Notes under the pieces: generated by a model
Seen by the model: only the letters and a program-made list of their open reading frames with translations
Told to the model about the DNA's origin: nothing
The model's database searches: none
Position numbers and translations under genes: made by a program
Assembly (NCBI RefSeq): GCF_010093535.1
Contig: NW_022985189.1
Span: forward strand, 130,432 to 194,431
Source of the DNA: Lindgomyces ingoldianus
Lineage: Eukaryota > Ascomycota > Dothideomycetes > Pleosporales > Lindgomycetaceae
DNA: 64,000 bases
Reading direction: 5' to 3'
In this document: positions 52,501 to 64,000 of the stretch, piece by piece
How the letters are laid out: every line of letters begins with the position of its first letter
How positions within the stretch are numbered: the stretch's first letter is position 1

Positions 52501-54693
52501 CGCAATAGTGCTCTCGGTTGATAGGTACGAGCGTTTCCCCGGCTGAAAGACCATGCGAATGATGTCCTCCAATCTTCGTACGGCAACGTTGGGAGGTTCG
52601 CTGTTCGCCCTGTATAGGTACGTCCATACGAGTTGACAGATGCCTCGTAGGGCAAGAGCTCTTGTTGCGCGCTCTTTAAGCCTCGGTTGCGTGGACATCG
52701 CAAGTGATAGCCACTGAGCTGAGAATGTCTCTGTGGGGGAGACACACAATAGCGCCGACATAAGGGGGAAGGCCTCTGACCAGTGCTTCGGTTTGCTCAA
52801 AAGTAGCGAGAGCCTGGGCTTCATAGTATCCACCACAGCTCTCCATTTGGGCATGCTGAACTCCGTCGTTGCTCGGGCCGCGATGCGCAAGAGGAGCTCC
52901 TTGAGCACCTGACAGTATGCATATTTTATGGCCTGTCCATGAACGTTGGAGAAAAGCTTGGAGAGTGACTGCATGAAGTCGCAGGTACGGTCCCAGGCAT
53001 CTTCGGGGAATGGCTTGACTCGGAGATTCCGCATGCCGCGTACGAGCAGCGCGCCTTTCATCTCGATATCCCTATTGATCTGTCCCTTCACCGTGAAATG
53101 GCTGTCTACAATCTTCAGGTCAGCTATAAATCTTTCCTGGACATTGTCGAAGATAAGCTCGCTAAGGACACCAAGCAATTGACCGTAGATAACCCAATTC
53201 GCATGATTCAGAGGAGATTCATCGACTTGATCCGGGTCGACGGTAGTCAATTGGCCGTAAAAGAGACCAAGTAGACGGTCAGCCATCTCAATGGTGAGGC
53301 AGTGTAGGTCAGTTTGTGTTATGATCTCAATGAGGACACGGCAGAGAATGTACGTTGAAACAGTTGACCGCTGCTCTGCTTGTGTTACTGTCTGTTGCAA
53401 AGCAATCATATGCTCAGGCCCACTCATGGGGGGCGCTGAGGCCTGGCCATCTCCGAAATTGTGCAACGGTTCGGTATTTCGACGTGGAAGAACTGAGGTA
53501 GGCAGTGACGTTGCTTGACGGGCCTTTACAGATTTAGCAAGACATTGACTGAATATAATGGTCTACGCACAGTGGCCAACCTGATTCGTTGGGTGTTGGC
53601 ATCTTCGCTTTTGGCCTTCCGCCAGAGCATGATCGTATCTATTAGGGGCTTCGGCTTGTGACGTGCGATGTGGCCGAGGGCAGATATAAGTTGGTCAAAG
53701 TTCGGATCCACACCCGGACCACAGAACTGCTCTACTCTCGCCTCTGGCTGGCCGCGGTCGGTCATGCACTGGCTGATCTTCTGGTCTGCCTGGCCGACGA
53801 ACTGCGAATTATCCGTCAGCAAGATTCATAGCAACATGGACTGTTTGACGCACTGAGTTGAACAGATGGTGCAACGCATACTCGCCCACCGTCTTCAGCT
53901 CCTGTGGATGATGGTGGTGACGAGACTGCGAGCGGTGGTGGACATGGCCCTTCCGGGACGAACGTCCGCTTTGCACCCTCTGGGGCTGGCGCGTTGTCGA
54001 AGCATGGAGGGCATTCGCATCGCTTGCACTCGGCGGTGCGCCCACACCGCCATAGCCATTTACTGGACCGGCGCCGGCTTGTATCCCATTCGCCGTAAAG
54101 GCTTCGGTAATGTTCTCTTGTGACATTACGGGTCCATCGAGAGGCAGCGTGCCGCTCGCAGCGAGGACCTGCGGGCTTAGCGGGCTGGTCGCGGGCGAAT
54201 TGACGAAGCTGGTGTTCCGCGAGTGCTGTATGCCATGCACAATGGATGTCTGGCGGTGGTGGCCGTAGGACAGAGAAGGCTTGCGCTCGATGCCGCGGTC
54301 CGGGCTGGAGTTGCTGCTGGGCACGACGACCACAGGAGTCTGCGACCGCGGCGAAATAGTGCGTGCAGAGGTGGTGAGGGCCCGACCGCGTGTTACAGAG
54401 GGGGGTGTTTCTATATGGTGCGACAGATTCCCAGCGTGTCGTGGTTGCGGCAGTAGTGGGGAAGAAGCTGCAGGGAGTTGCACACGGAATTAGCAAGTAG
54501 CAAGTCATGAACACGAAGAAAAAGTGTCGACGTCGAAATAAGCTCCGGCCGGGCACAGTAGCCCACGTCCGCTGGCAAAGGCTCCCGGCCGTGTTTTGGA
54601 GGAGTGTTTCAAGGCGGTTTGAAGACGGGCTCGGTGTGTTGAAAATGAGAAACAGATACTCACACATCCCGCCGGGCGGCCTGAGAGCCTCAT
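46588..54693 (-). CDS. TAO3: Cell morphogenesis protein PAG1/Tao3 (Furry family)
   Basis: A giant scaffold of about 2,580 aa. Four exons are well supported: about 54480-53854, 53801-53571, 53523-50185 and 50136-46588. Introns 53853-53802 and 53570-53524 both use donor GTGCGT; 50184-50137 uses GTAAGT. All junctions are phase 0. The first exon is low-complexity with a His-rich stretch and leads into EYALHHLFNSFVGQADQKIS. The second carries QPEARVEQFCGPGVDPNFDQ then LISALGHIARHKPKPLID, the Furry N-terminal signature. HEAT-like repeats follow, then a Ser/Pro-rich tail. Furry/Tao3 proteins activate NDR-kinase (Cbk1/Cot1) signalling for polarised growth and septation. The 5' end is uncertain: exon 1 opens with GTG, and a leader exon beginning at ATG 54693 (MRLSGRPAG) spliced to acceptor CCCTGCAG near 54470 is my best guess. 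Confidence 0.88.
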
Positions 54694-56019
54694 CTGCGCG
54701 TGGGTGAGGGGATCACGAGCGAGGGCAGCGACATAAGGCTGGGGAAGAGGGGAGAGGTGTATACTATGGGTGTATATGGGGATATATGAAGTCAGGCGTG
54801 GCATCGGATTACTGCAGAAGTCATTGGACCCCCCTGTGAGCTGGGCGGCTCGTTCCTGGCACTATACCCGATTGATACCCGTGATCGCTCGGGGCTGCTA
54901 TCAATACGGCTCGATGCTGGGTGCAGGAAGCGTGCGCTTATTGGGGCCTGATCCAAGGCCGTGGCTTTCGCAGAGTCTAAATTGAAGCTTAACGATCGGA
55001 CAGTGAGGTCCCTGGGTGTGCGCCTCTGCCAGACCAAATGGCACATGATAGCACCTTGGCGCACCCTTCGGCCTTGGCATCCCGTGACAGCTGACTTCAT
55101 CAAGGGCTCCTTGACACCCACGGGCTCCGTTCGCAGAATCACAGCCAGAGGAGGAGCCAAAGACTCATGTACCCATGCCCACCTAATACGCTTGGAGCAC
55201 TGATGGGCCACTCGGCTGACTGTGGTGTGCACTCCCATGTAACGGCATACATCTCTGCCAGTCTGTCCGAAGTGCGCCGGGCCGAGTGTTGATGTAGTTA
55301 CATTGCTGAGCTGACTACACGCCAACATATAAGGCAGGGTTGGCTCCTGGAGTTCCGGTCGCACAGAACATTATTACCTCCAGGATCTGTGAGGCACACG
55401 TCTGCTGTTTGCGAGGAGCCCTTCATCACCGCACGCCCATCCTGCGATTCTCACTCCTTACCCCACACAACCGAAGACCTTTTGACGCTGTGGGGTCCCA
55501 GCTCGGCGTCGCGGGAGTGGCAGCGAGTGCTCGGGAACGACGCGCGGAACAAAGAGCCGGCTTGTGTGGCCAACGCTGCTGGAATATTCTCTCCGCCCCA
55601 GGCCTCGCACCACAACGCTGCGAGCGGAATTGCAGCGTCCCGGTCTCGCCCCGACACATCCCCGTCACCCAGCTGTTGCTCGTTTTCTCAACACATCGTT
55701 CAAAGTGGTGACTTCACCAGCCAGCGCCACGGTTCGTCCGACGCAGGCAGCATCAGCACAAATAGGGGCCGTTGGACTCGCTCCTCCTTGATCACGGAGC
55801 TGTCAGCACGCTCACACTTATATCAGCCGATTCTTACCGATAAGGCGGTGCAGGCGTAAAGATACAACAGCAGGTCGGAGACTAGCACAACCGATCTTCC
55901 ACCGACCTTCCATACAAATATTCGTCCGCTTGTTCTCTTCCGGCTTGATCTTCCACCGTGTCCTGGAAAAGCGCCTCTGATTTCCCTAGCACCTTCTCTC
56001 TAGTCACCCCACCAGCACC
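54694..56019. other. Divergent promoter region TAO3 / CPR
   Basis: About 1.3 kb between two divergently transcribed housekeeping genes. Overlapping ORFs (for example 54792-55364 -, 55340-55859 +) have no recognised domain. The leader just before 56020 is CT-rich, typical of a fungal 5' UTR. Confidence 0.55.
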
Positions 56020-58157
56020 ATGGCACAACTCGACACGCTCGACATAATCGTCCTCGCCGCACTTCTGCTCGGTACCGTTGCCTACTTCACCAAGGGCACG
56101 TACTGGGCGGTATATGGTGACCCGTACGGCAACTCCCTGGCCACCAGCAATGGTGCCGCTAGGGCGGGCAAGTCGCGGAACATAATCGAGAAGATGGAGG
56201 AGCAGGACAAGAACTGCGTTGTCTTCTACGGTAGTCAAACGGGCACCGCCGAGGACTACGCCTCCAGGTTGGCCAAAGAAGGGCATTCAAGGTTCGGACT
56301 GAATACTATGGTGGCGGACTTGGAGGACTACGACTACGAGAACATGGACAAGTTCCCCAACGACAAGCTCGCCGTGTTTGTGCTTGCTACGTACGGCGAG
56401 GGAGAGCCAACCGACAATGCAGTTGAGTTCTACGAATTCATTGGCGGCGAGGATGTGACCTTCAGCGAAGGTGCGTCCGCCGAAGACAAACCTCTCCAGA
56501 ATCTCAAGTATGTCGCGTTTGGTCTTGGAAACAACACGTACGAGCACTACAACTCCATGGTTCGAAACGTGGACAAGTACTTGACCAAGCTTGGCGCAAA
56601 GAGGCTTGGAGCTGCCGGCGAGGGTGACGATGGCGCTGGCACCATGGAAGAAGATTTTCTGGCCTGGAAGGAACCCATGTGGGCCGCTGTACAGGAAGAC
56701 ATGGGCCTGGAGGAGCGCGAGGCCGTGTACGAGGCCGTCTTCGAGATCACTGAGAAGCCCGACATGGATGCCGAGGAGGACGAGGTCTATTTGGGTGAGC
56801 CTAACAAGAACCACCTGGAAGGTGCTCAGAAGGGACCATTCAACGCCAACAACCCCTTCATTGCCCCAATTGCGGAATCATCTGAGCTCTTCACCGCCAA
56901 GGACAGGAATTGTCTGCACATGGAAATCAACATCGCTGGATCCAACCTATCTTACAATACTGGAGACCACATTGCAGTCTGGCCCACCAACGCTGGAAAG
57001 GAGGTCGATCGATTTTTGTCCATCATGGGTCTCGCCGACAAGCGTCACATGGTGATCACAGTCAAAGGTTTGGATCCCACCGCGAAGGTCCCCTTCCCGT
57101 CTCCGACCACCTACGATGCAGCCATCCGCTACCATATGGAGATTTGTGCCCCTGTATCGCGTCAACTTGTGTCTACTATCGCCCAATTCTCTCCCAATGA
57201 CGACATAAAGGCGGAAATGGTCAAGCTTGGAAGTGACAAAGACTACTTCCACCAGAAGGTAATAGACCGCAACCTCAACCTGGCACAGCTTCTCGAGATA
57301 CTTTCAAATGGCGCGCCGTGGACAAAAGTTCCTTTCTCTCTCATGATGGAAGGCTTAGTCAAAATCCAACCACGGTACTACTCCATTTCCTCGTCTTCCT
57401 TGGTTCAAAAGAACAAGATCTCAATCACGGCCGTCGTTGAATCATTACATAAGCCCAATACCCCACATGTCGTCAAGGGTGTAACGACAAATTATCTTCT
57501 GGCTTTGAAGCAGAAACAGCATGGCGAACCAGAGCCAGATCCACATGGACTCAACTACGCCCTCACCGGACCTCGCAACAAGTACGATGGAATTCATGTA
57601 CCCGTGCATATCCGTCACTCTAACTTCAAGCTCCCATCTGATCCTTCGAAGCCAATCATCATGGTTGGTCCGGGGACTGGTGTCGCTCCATTCCGAGGAT
57701 TCGTCCAGGAGCGCGCGGCACAAGCGAAAGCAGGCAAGAACGTTGGAAAGACAGTTCTATTCTTCGGATGCAGGAAGAAGGAGGAAGATTTCCTGTACCA
57801 GAATGAGTGGGGTGTAAGTTCACCCTCTTCGTCAAAACTCAATGCTAATCATTTTGGCAGCAATATAAGGAGGCACTTGGTGACAACTTCATTCTGCACG
57901 TTGCTTTCTCGCGAGACGGACCAAAGAAGGTTTATGTCCAGCACAAGATGGAGGAATGGTCCGAGGAGATCAATAAGCTCCTTGAACAAAAGGCCTATTT
58001 CTATGTCTGCGGTGATGCAGCAAACATGGCGCGCGAGGTCAACACCTTGCTCTCCAAGATCATTTCCAAGCACAGGGACGTGTCAGAAGCAAAGGGAGAG
58101 GAAATCGTCAAGGCAATGAGAGCGTCCAGCCAATACCAGGAAGATGTTTGGTCATGA
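56020..58157 (+). CDS. cprA: NADPH-cytochrome P450 reductase
   Basis: Exons 56020-57813 and 57861-58157 (donor GTAAGT, acceptor TTTGGCAG, phase 0) give 696 aa, the usual length. It transfers electrons from NADPH via FAD and FMN to P450s, including Cyp51 of ergosterol synthesis, at the ER surface. An N-terminal anchor spans about residues 8-24 (IIVLAALLLGTVAYF). The FMN domain shows FYGSQTGTAEDYASRLAKEG, ATYGEGEPTDNA and FGLGNNTYEHYN. The FAD domain has RYYSISSSS. The NADPH domain has GPGTGVAPFRGFVQER, FFGCRKKEEDFLYQNEW and FYVCGDAANMAREV, ending in the conserved terminal EDVWS with aromatic Trp. Retaining the intron would give a premature stop at 58119. The window contains no P450, so this is the general reductase rather than a cluster gene. 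Confidence 0.96.
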
Positions 58158-58604
58158 CCGATTCCCTCAATATTCTTCAGCATTTCAGGCAAGGCTTGGT
58201 GGGTTAGATTGGAGCGTATTCGGCGTTTGCTTGTTGTGTTCTACTCATCATTAGCGCCGATGTGGGAGGGCTGCGATTGTAGATGCACGTGGAGAATGCA
58301 GGTTCATATCACTTCACTTCACTTCTTTTTGTTACTTCAAGATCACTTCATACTGCATCTTGTGGCTCACATCCTCACCTCTATTCGGGAAGATATAGAC
58401 AACAACGAACCAGGCAATAATTAGCGAACAGAAATTCCTGCAGCTCCTTGCCCCAGGCCAAAAATGGCAGCGGGTTGATTTAGGATAGAAATTTGACTCC
58501 TGCGAAAGTCTTCCTAACCCTGGTAAGAGGTTAAATAAAGATACTACACCTCAGTTAAGTGCCGTGATAATCGATAATAACTGAAAATATCCTCCCCGTT
58601 GATG

Positions 58605-58650
58605 CTAACTAACTAACTAGTTAACTAACCAACTAAGCAAGTTAGTTAAT
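58605..58650. repeat. TAAC tandem repeat with inverted repeat
   Basis: The word AACT/TAAC is repeated several times. It includes TTAACTAAC (58621-58629) that pairs exactly with GTTAGTTAA (58641-58649) across an 11-base loop. This is about 450 bp downstream of the P450 reductase stop; no function is evident. Confidence 0.7.
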
Positions 58651-60646
58651 GTCGTGAGTCCTTAGTCAGCCCCACTAACGACAGTTACCTCCTGATTCGT
58701 TGCTTCTCAACCTCGTCTCTCTTCTCTCAACAACGTTGAAACTTATGGACACTCCATAAATGGATTAGGGTCAAGCACATGGAACATACGCATGTAATAC
58801 GCATCGAAAACTTTGCGGCACGCCTCCGTTATCTCCTTGAAAGAAGTCTGGAACACTTGTGATCTGTCAGATTTGTCCAAGAAAAAAGAAACAAAACCTC
58901 CGCTAAGCAAACCAGTGACCTTTGCTCCCACGAATTATCAAACCGTCCAAGTCTAGATGAGGCTTCCGTTGCGGGATAGTTGGTTTTGTACCACTAGGGA
59001 CACGCAGACAGACGCAGAAATGGAACCTTTTTAACCCATTTCCTTGGCCCGGCGTGCAGGGCCCGATCTTCGGGTTTGGGCTCGACTTTGTAAGTGGAGT
59101 TTCGAGAACTGGGAGAATGATGCGAGGGACTGAAAGGAGATATGTTTTGATGGGGAGGGTAGGTGATGAGACGCGTTTGCAATGACAGGATCCATACAAT
59201 GAGTCTGCTTTGTCTGATCAATCCGGTTTCCTGGTTTGAGGTCCACCCTAACCAGGGAGAGTGGGGCAGGCGACGAGGAGAGGAGAGGCTAAGTGGCGGG
59301 TCGCTTTGGCTCTGATTTTACAATGACAAGAAGCAGGTTGAGCCCGTTCTCTCCGAGCGTTCCAGTTTCTGGGTATGAGGTTCACCCTAGTAACACCGCA
59401 ACGAAAGAGTAGGAAAATATAGACATCAACCAAACGACATGCAGCGCCATTCGTCACACAGCATACACGACATACGAAGGCTAATATAAGGGCTATTACA
59501 GGTGGACCATGTGATGGGTTCCTCAGCCGTCCTTCATACGCGATTATTCCGACGGGATATAATAATCGCGACCAGAACCCGATGCTTCGCAATCCCAATG
59601 GCCAATTAGTTGCCCGGAAGTATTCTCGATTCCAAGAAACCCCCCGGCTATTGCAACCGTTTCAGCGGAAGACTCATTCCCGGACAACTGCAAAGAACAT
59701 CCTGCGACACGACGATCACCAGGATATGCGCCCACGGTGCACGCGAAGCCGCAGGCCACGCTCTTTTCAGCCAGGATCGTAACACCTTTCTCAGGCATCA
59801 CTTCAAAAAGAGCATTACAGAGCGTTTAAGACATGTGGGAACCTAACTGGTAATGTTAGAGGCCTCTTCCAGTCTTTTAGCTGTGTACCAGCACGCTTTA
59901 GCTCTTCGCGACGATTCGTAGTGTTGATATCAATTCTCCAAATTTCCTTGATTCCGCAAGTACCTATGTCGTGCGAACGGCGTACCGGCCACTCAATGTC
60001 TCTAATGATTGTAACGTTCCTATCCTGTTATTAAGAGGCTGGAATGGCCTTGGGGCTGTCAAGGCGCTCCCTTTATTCCCTACCAGCACCGCAGAAATAC
60101 CGCAGGCTTCGATACAGCCGCAGCAATTTGATAGATGGATTGTCGCATCCAGGCGACGGCATATGAATGCCCAGGACGATCACCTGACAAGCATGGACCT
60201 TCCTGTGGAGTTTTGTGTACAGTCGACTCGAGGCCTCGATCGTCCAACCCCGACTAGCGACGGCTTGCTGCTGGCTGCAACGGACCCGCTCGCCGCGGGG
60301 TGACAAAAGCGCTGCAAGCTGCATCCTCCCGCAAGGTTATTTCAAGGTTTCGCACAAGCATCCATCTGTGGTGGCCGTTGACTTATACTCGATGTAAGAA
60401 ATTCTACCCTTGTCCGTGTAGCCTGGCTAAATTTCTGCAAGTTAATCTGGTGTCAAACGTAGAGATACTCCCAGTAATCCCGGGAGGGTAGGCCATTGCG
60501 GGCTCCCGATCTTGCAGGTAGGTACTTCAAATGCGTAGGAGTGACAGGTCACATCCTCTACGCGCAGAGAGCTCCCCTCAACAGATGAGGTCTCCGATCA
60601 GTCTTCTAGACAATTGAATAAAGTCCAGTTATTACGGCAGTTTGAC

Positions 60647-60709
60647 ATGGCTCAGCCCTACTGCAAGGGGCGCCGGGGCTGCATTTGCCGTTGCCGCAGA
60701 TGTAAGTAG
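60647..60709 (+). CDS. Tiny cysteine-rich ORF, 20 aa
   Basis: ATG 60647 stands in a strong context (gacATGG). The 20 codons contain five Cys (YC, GCIC, RC, RC) and six basic residues before TAG. The last codons overlap a donor-like GTAAGT (60702), so this may be a first coding exon; the nearest good acceptor (CTTGCAG near 60848) adds only four codons before a stop. Too short to trust without transcript data. Confidence 0.2.
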   Translation: MAQPYCKGRRGCICRCRRCK

Positions 60710-61807
60710 AAGCTTGACCGCAGTTCAGTGGCGCTGGAGGTTGGGGAAATGCTACAATGTCGTCCTAGAGAGGCATGGTGGACAGTAGCGGGCTGCAAGT
60801 CCTGTGCACGACTGATGTGACCTCGCACCGTCTCCATTCACTTGCAGACAGCCAACCCTAGCACACACATCGAGACAGGAACACAGGCTGCACTGATGAT
60901 ATTAAGCAGCGCCTCACCCAGCGCAGCGAGCAGAGCAGCACATGCACCGCAGGTTGTTTTCCGCAAGCAAAGACAGACATCGATATTACAACAGCTCTTT
61001 TGTGGTATTATTTAGAGACGTCACCCGAGGCCGAACGAGACCCTACTCGAAGCATCACACCCGGACCTCTCGCAAGAGTATCGACGGTTACCACCTGCAT
61101 TCGTATCGTTCGCTATTCCTCCGTGTACATCCTTAGGCAGGTGAGTTGGTCATCTCGCAGTCAAGGTTCGACGATGGAGATCGGTCGCGGAAGGTAAGGC
61201 TCAGGGTGTTTACCCCGACGCCGGAGGTCACCATCAACATCTTTCACTGCTCCTTCCCTATCGTGCTCGCTGAACGGCACTAGCGCCGAGACTGCCCTTT
61301 TATCACGGCCCTCGCCCCGAAAATTTCTTCTCTTCTTCACACCACTTCTTCAACACCACATCGACTTTCGTGGCCACATTCTTTGTAGCTTTTCACGGAC
61401 CGTCTCAGTGACGGGCCTGTCTTCTTCAGACAGCTGTACTAACTGTGTCTCATCAGCTTTGGAGTCAAGTCACTACCTCGTTCTCGACATTGCCAAAATT
61501 TGCCATCTTCCCGCAAGTAAGTCCGCCACTTCCTTCCAGTTTCACTCCAGCCTTCCGATCTCGACTGCCCTCACGGCCGACTCAACTCCTCACCGCTATT
61601 CCCTTCACGACGGGAAGAACTTACTCTTCTAACGGGACAGACTCCGGCATTGGCCTCGAGCTAATAATCTCTTCGTAGAAGACACTCATTTCCTCTACAC
61701 TACATCTCAGTTCCCAGCCGCTCGATCTCGGCATTGCAGCCGCGCAGTTTGCAGCCTCGTCTTGATTCCACCGGCTGTATTTGACCCAGCGTCTTACCGC
61801 TATTGCC

Positions 61808-63926
61808 ATGGCTTCCGACAGACGTCAGAACAGCTACACGACCTCTTCTGGCGGCTACAAGGGCCAGATGCATGCCATGTACGCACAGCCTGCTCAAACC
61901 CATGGAACGGGCCAGTACCTTTCGCGCGGCGGTCTTCCAGTGTCTCCGCACATGCCAGGAGGCGATGTGCAGAATTTGGCGAGCAATATGGGAGCCATGA
62001 ATCTGCACAACTCGTACGGCTCCGGCAGCACATCGAAGTCCGGAAATACGTACGACTCCTCGAGTTACGGCAGCCTCCCTCTCAACCAAGGCCAGGGCCT
62101 TTGGGTCCCGAACCAACATGTCATGTCCAATATGTACCCGGTCATGCCAAACGGAGCTCCGCAACAGTCTGCCATGCCGCATTCTCCAGGCATGTACAGC
62201 CAAACTGGTACATATATCCCGCAGACGTACCAGTATGGTCAAGCTATGGTGGACCACAGCCCCATGGCTCCAGGCTGGGCCAGCCGTGTTTCTTCAGGCG
62301 ATATGCCGTCACTGATGACACCTCGTCGCGATTCAATCTCGTCGAATGAGAACGACATTCCTGGAACCCCCTACACCAGCACTGGTGGATATCGCTACGG
62401 AGCGACTACGGCTATCATGGACCGCTCCCCGAGCGCGGTCTATACGAATAGTGCTACACCGTCACCCTCGCAATTGACCCACCCGTATCAGCTCGTTGGC
62501 TCCCTGCAGAAGCAACCCTCTATGCCGACCCTGTCCGCTCAACTCATGAACCTCTTGCAACAGGATCCGGCAATCCCTCGTGCTATTCCAGCTCCTAGCT
62601 CGCCACTCAAGCCACTAGACAGAAGCCTCGAAAACAAGACCGGTGAGACTAACGTGTACATTCGAGGTCTGCTTCCGGAGACGACGGATGAGATGCTTCA
62701 CACTTGGGGTAAGCGCTTTGGCGATATCCAGAGCTCAAAGTCTATCATCGACTTGAAGTCCAACCAATGCAAGGGGCAAGTCGTTGATCCAACTCAACTA
62801 CTCTCTGAGCCCCGCTAACGATTTGCTGCAGCTTTGGTTTTATCAAGTACCACAATTTCGAGGACGCTGAGAACTGTATTCGTGGCTTCCACTACTTGGG
62901 ATACGAAGTTAGCTTTGCTCGGGTGAGTTGCTCTTGTTCCCAGATGATTGTATCGTTGCTAACCACTTGGAGGAATCTTTCTATGCGAAGCTGAAGAAGT
63001 TCGCCGACGATGGCAACACCAACCTCTATGTATCCAACATCCCTAAGAATATGAATGAGCATGTCAGTCCATCCTCCACAACTTTCCGCCCATACCTACT
63101 CTTCTTTGGACATGTTTTATCCATCCTAGGCCTCTTGCACTTCTTTTCGCTTCCATTGTGTCTATGAACTTGTTTACTGACTCGCACAGGAACTGGGTGC
63201 CATTTTCGCTCCGCACAAGGTGTGCTCTGCTAGGATTCTTCGCGACCTCGCTGGTAATGGTCGTGGAGTTGGCTTCGCTCGGTGAGTTTGGATCTCTAAC
63301 CTTCGTACTATTTAACCTCTACTAACAATGAGCAGTTTTGACTCTCGCGACGTTTGTGAGGAAGTCATCCGGAAATTCAACAACACACCAGTCGCTAAAC
63401 CGGGCGGCGAAGAACATCTCATTCAGATCCGCTACTCTGACACCCATGAGCAGAAGATGCTCAAGCAGCAGACCGCTGCTGGTCGAGTCTTCCGTGCTGC
63501 GGAGTATGAGGTTGGCGTGGCTCAGGCCCGGGCTATGAGTGCGCCAGACCGATACTTAACCATCTCCCCGGACCACCAGAATGCCGCCAATGAGTTCGAA
63601 ATGTTCCTGCAGAACTCGGCGTGAGTGATACAATTTGATCCTTTGTGTTGCCAACGGGCTTGCTGACTTGAACAAGGAACAACGGGTCATATGTGCAACA
63701 GGCTGCACGTTTCCGAACTCCATGGGCCCCAGCAGTGCCGTCAACACTGGGTATGTCACGCTCTGCCATGCATCCCATGGTCCAGACTGCTATGGCCGGC
63801 GGAATCAAGGTCGACCGAGATGGAGCCTCCGATCATGGTGTCGACATCAAGACCAACCCAGCGACTCCAGTCAAAGTCGAGGATACCTCTACCTCACCAA
63901 GCAGGGTTTCAAATCGAGGCGATTAA
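61808..63926 (+). CDS. RNA-binding protein with two RRMs, RBMS/MSSP type
   Basis: Six exons: 61808-62775, 62832-62922, 62973-63062, 63190-63281, 63336-63620 and 63677-63926, for 591 aa. The first intron has a GC donor (GGGCAAGT) and a CTGCAG acceptor. It is the only way to join CKG to FGFIKYHNFEDAENCI in frame. The N-terminal 270 residues are Gly/Ser/Tyr/Gln/Met-rich and disordered. RRM1 begins near residue 280 (TNVYIRGLLPET) with RNP1 GFGFIKY. RRM2 begins in exon 3 (TNLYVSNIPKNMNEHELG) with RNP1 GRGVGFARF. The tandem resembles vertebrate RBMS/MSSP proteins, and fungal orthologues are commonly annotated that way. It probably binds AU-rich mRNA and affects stability or translation; targets here are unknown. 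Confidence 0.88.
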
Positions 63927-64000
63927 CGGACACGGTTTCCGCTTCAATCGTTACGTTGTGCGTACTCGCCATACTTGTCAGCACCACCGTGTACAAGTTA

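Larger units (their letters stand above)
58158..61807. other. Long gene-poor interval and leader of the RNA-binding protein gene
   Basis: About 3.6 kb. ORFs are short and unconvincing (58743-58931 -, 59248-59598 -, 59971-60303 +). A TAAC-rich inverted repeat lies near 58605-58650. A tiny Cys-rich ORF sits at 60647-60709. From about 61250 the sequence is CT-rich and probably the long 5' UTR of the downstream gene; a GTAAGT near 61517 could be a leader-intron donor. Confidence 0.5.

Noticed and set aside
58743..59199. Minus-strand ORFs with a peptide ending PNPFMECP
   Set aside because: No start context, splice signals or domain; probably chance.
1..64000. Secondary-metabolite cluster suggested by a P450 reductase and an acyl-CoA ligase in one window
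   Set aside because: The two lie more than 30 kb apart, the ligase is a pseudogene, no PKS, NRPS, terpene cyclase or P450 gene is present, and the reductase is the general housekeeping type.
1..64000. CRISPR arrays, bacterial-type operons or ribosome binding sites
   Set aside because: The window is eukaryotic; no spaced direct repeats of CRISPR type were seen.

Overview
The window is chromosomal DNA of a filamentous ascomycete (Pezizomycotina). The evidence is short spliceosomal introns (about 45-190 nt, GT-AG with CTRAY-like branch sites), typical fungal protein families (DUF6594, SNG1/DUF3533, GH79, PAG1/TAO3, an SREA-type double GATA factor) and wide gene spacing. Protein similarity recalled by eye points to a Leotiomycete, but that is inference. 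Exon coordinates were built by hand from splice signals and reading phase. No tRNA, rRNA, CRISPR array or intact mobile element was seen.

Layout. 1-3463 (-): URB1/NPA1, 60S ribosome biogenesis, running off the left edge. 4464-6188 (-): DUF6594 membrane protein with an unusual C-terminal extension. 7128-9201 (-): unknown protein. 11849-13744 (+): unknown membrane protein. 14598-17648 (+): 1016-aa protein with an N-terminal VWA-like domain. 18378-19244 (+): F-box-like protein with a myristoylation motif. 19796-21718 (+): secreted GH79 glycosidase with a stop-free intron. 22306-22997: two doubtful small ORFs. 23462-25301 (-): broken acyl-CoA ligase pseudogene. 25649-27148 (-): SNG1-like membrane protein with palindromes upstream. 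28617-29348 (-): possible HET-domain relic. 31198-33723 (+): 841-aa disordered protein. 35490-36760: AT-rich block with a decayed hAT transposase and 28-bp inverted repeats. 37265-38275 (-): cysteine-rich secreted protein beside that block.

From 39 kb on the window is mostly housekeeping: eIF2B alpha (39359-40495, +), TVP15 (41405-42477, +, seven exons), the iron regulator SREA (43592-45316, +), the roughly 2,580-residue PAG1/TAO3 scaffold (46588-about 54690, -), NADPH-cytochrome P450 reductase (56020-58157, +, divergent from TAO3) and an RBMS/MSSP-type RNA-binding protein (61808-63926, +) with a GC-AG intron.

The genes do not form a biosynthetic cluster. The most interesting regulatory signal is upstream of the SREA gene, which carries both a perfect SREA-type site and a CCAAT-N12-GAT arrangement matching the CBC-HapX motif, suggesting a compact iron feedback switch. 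The 22-38 kb part is the dynamic section: pseudogenes, transposon debris, microsatellites and lineage-specific secreted or disordered proteins.
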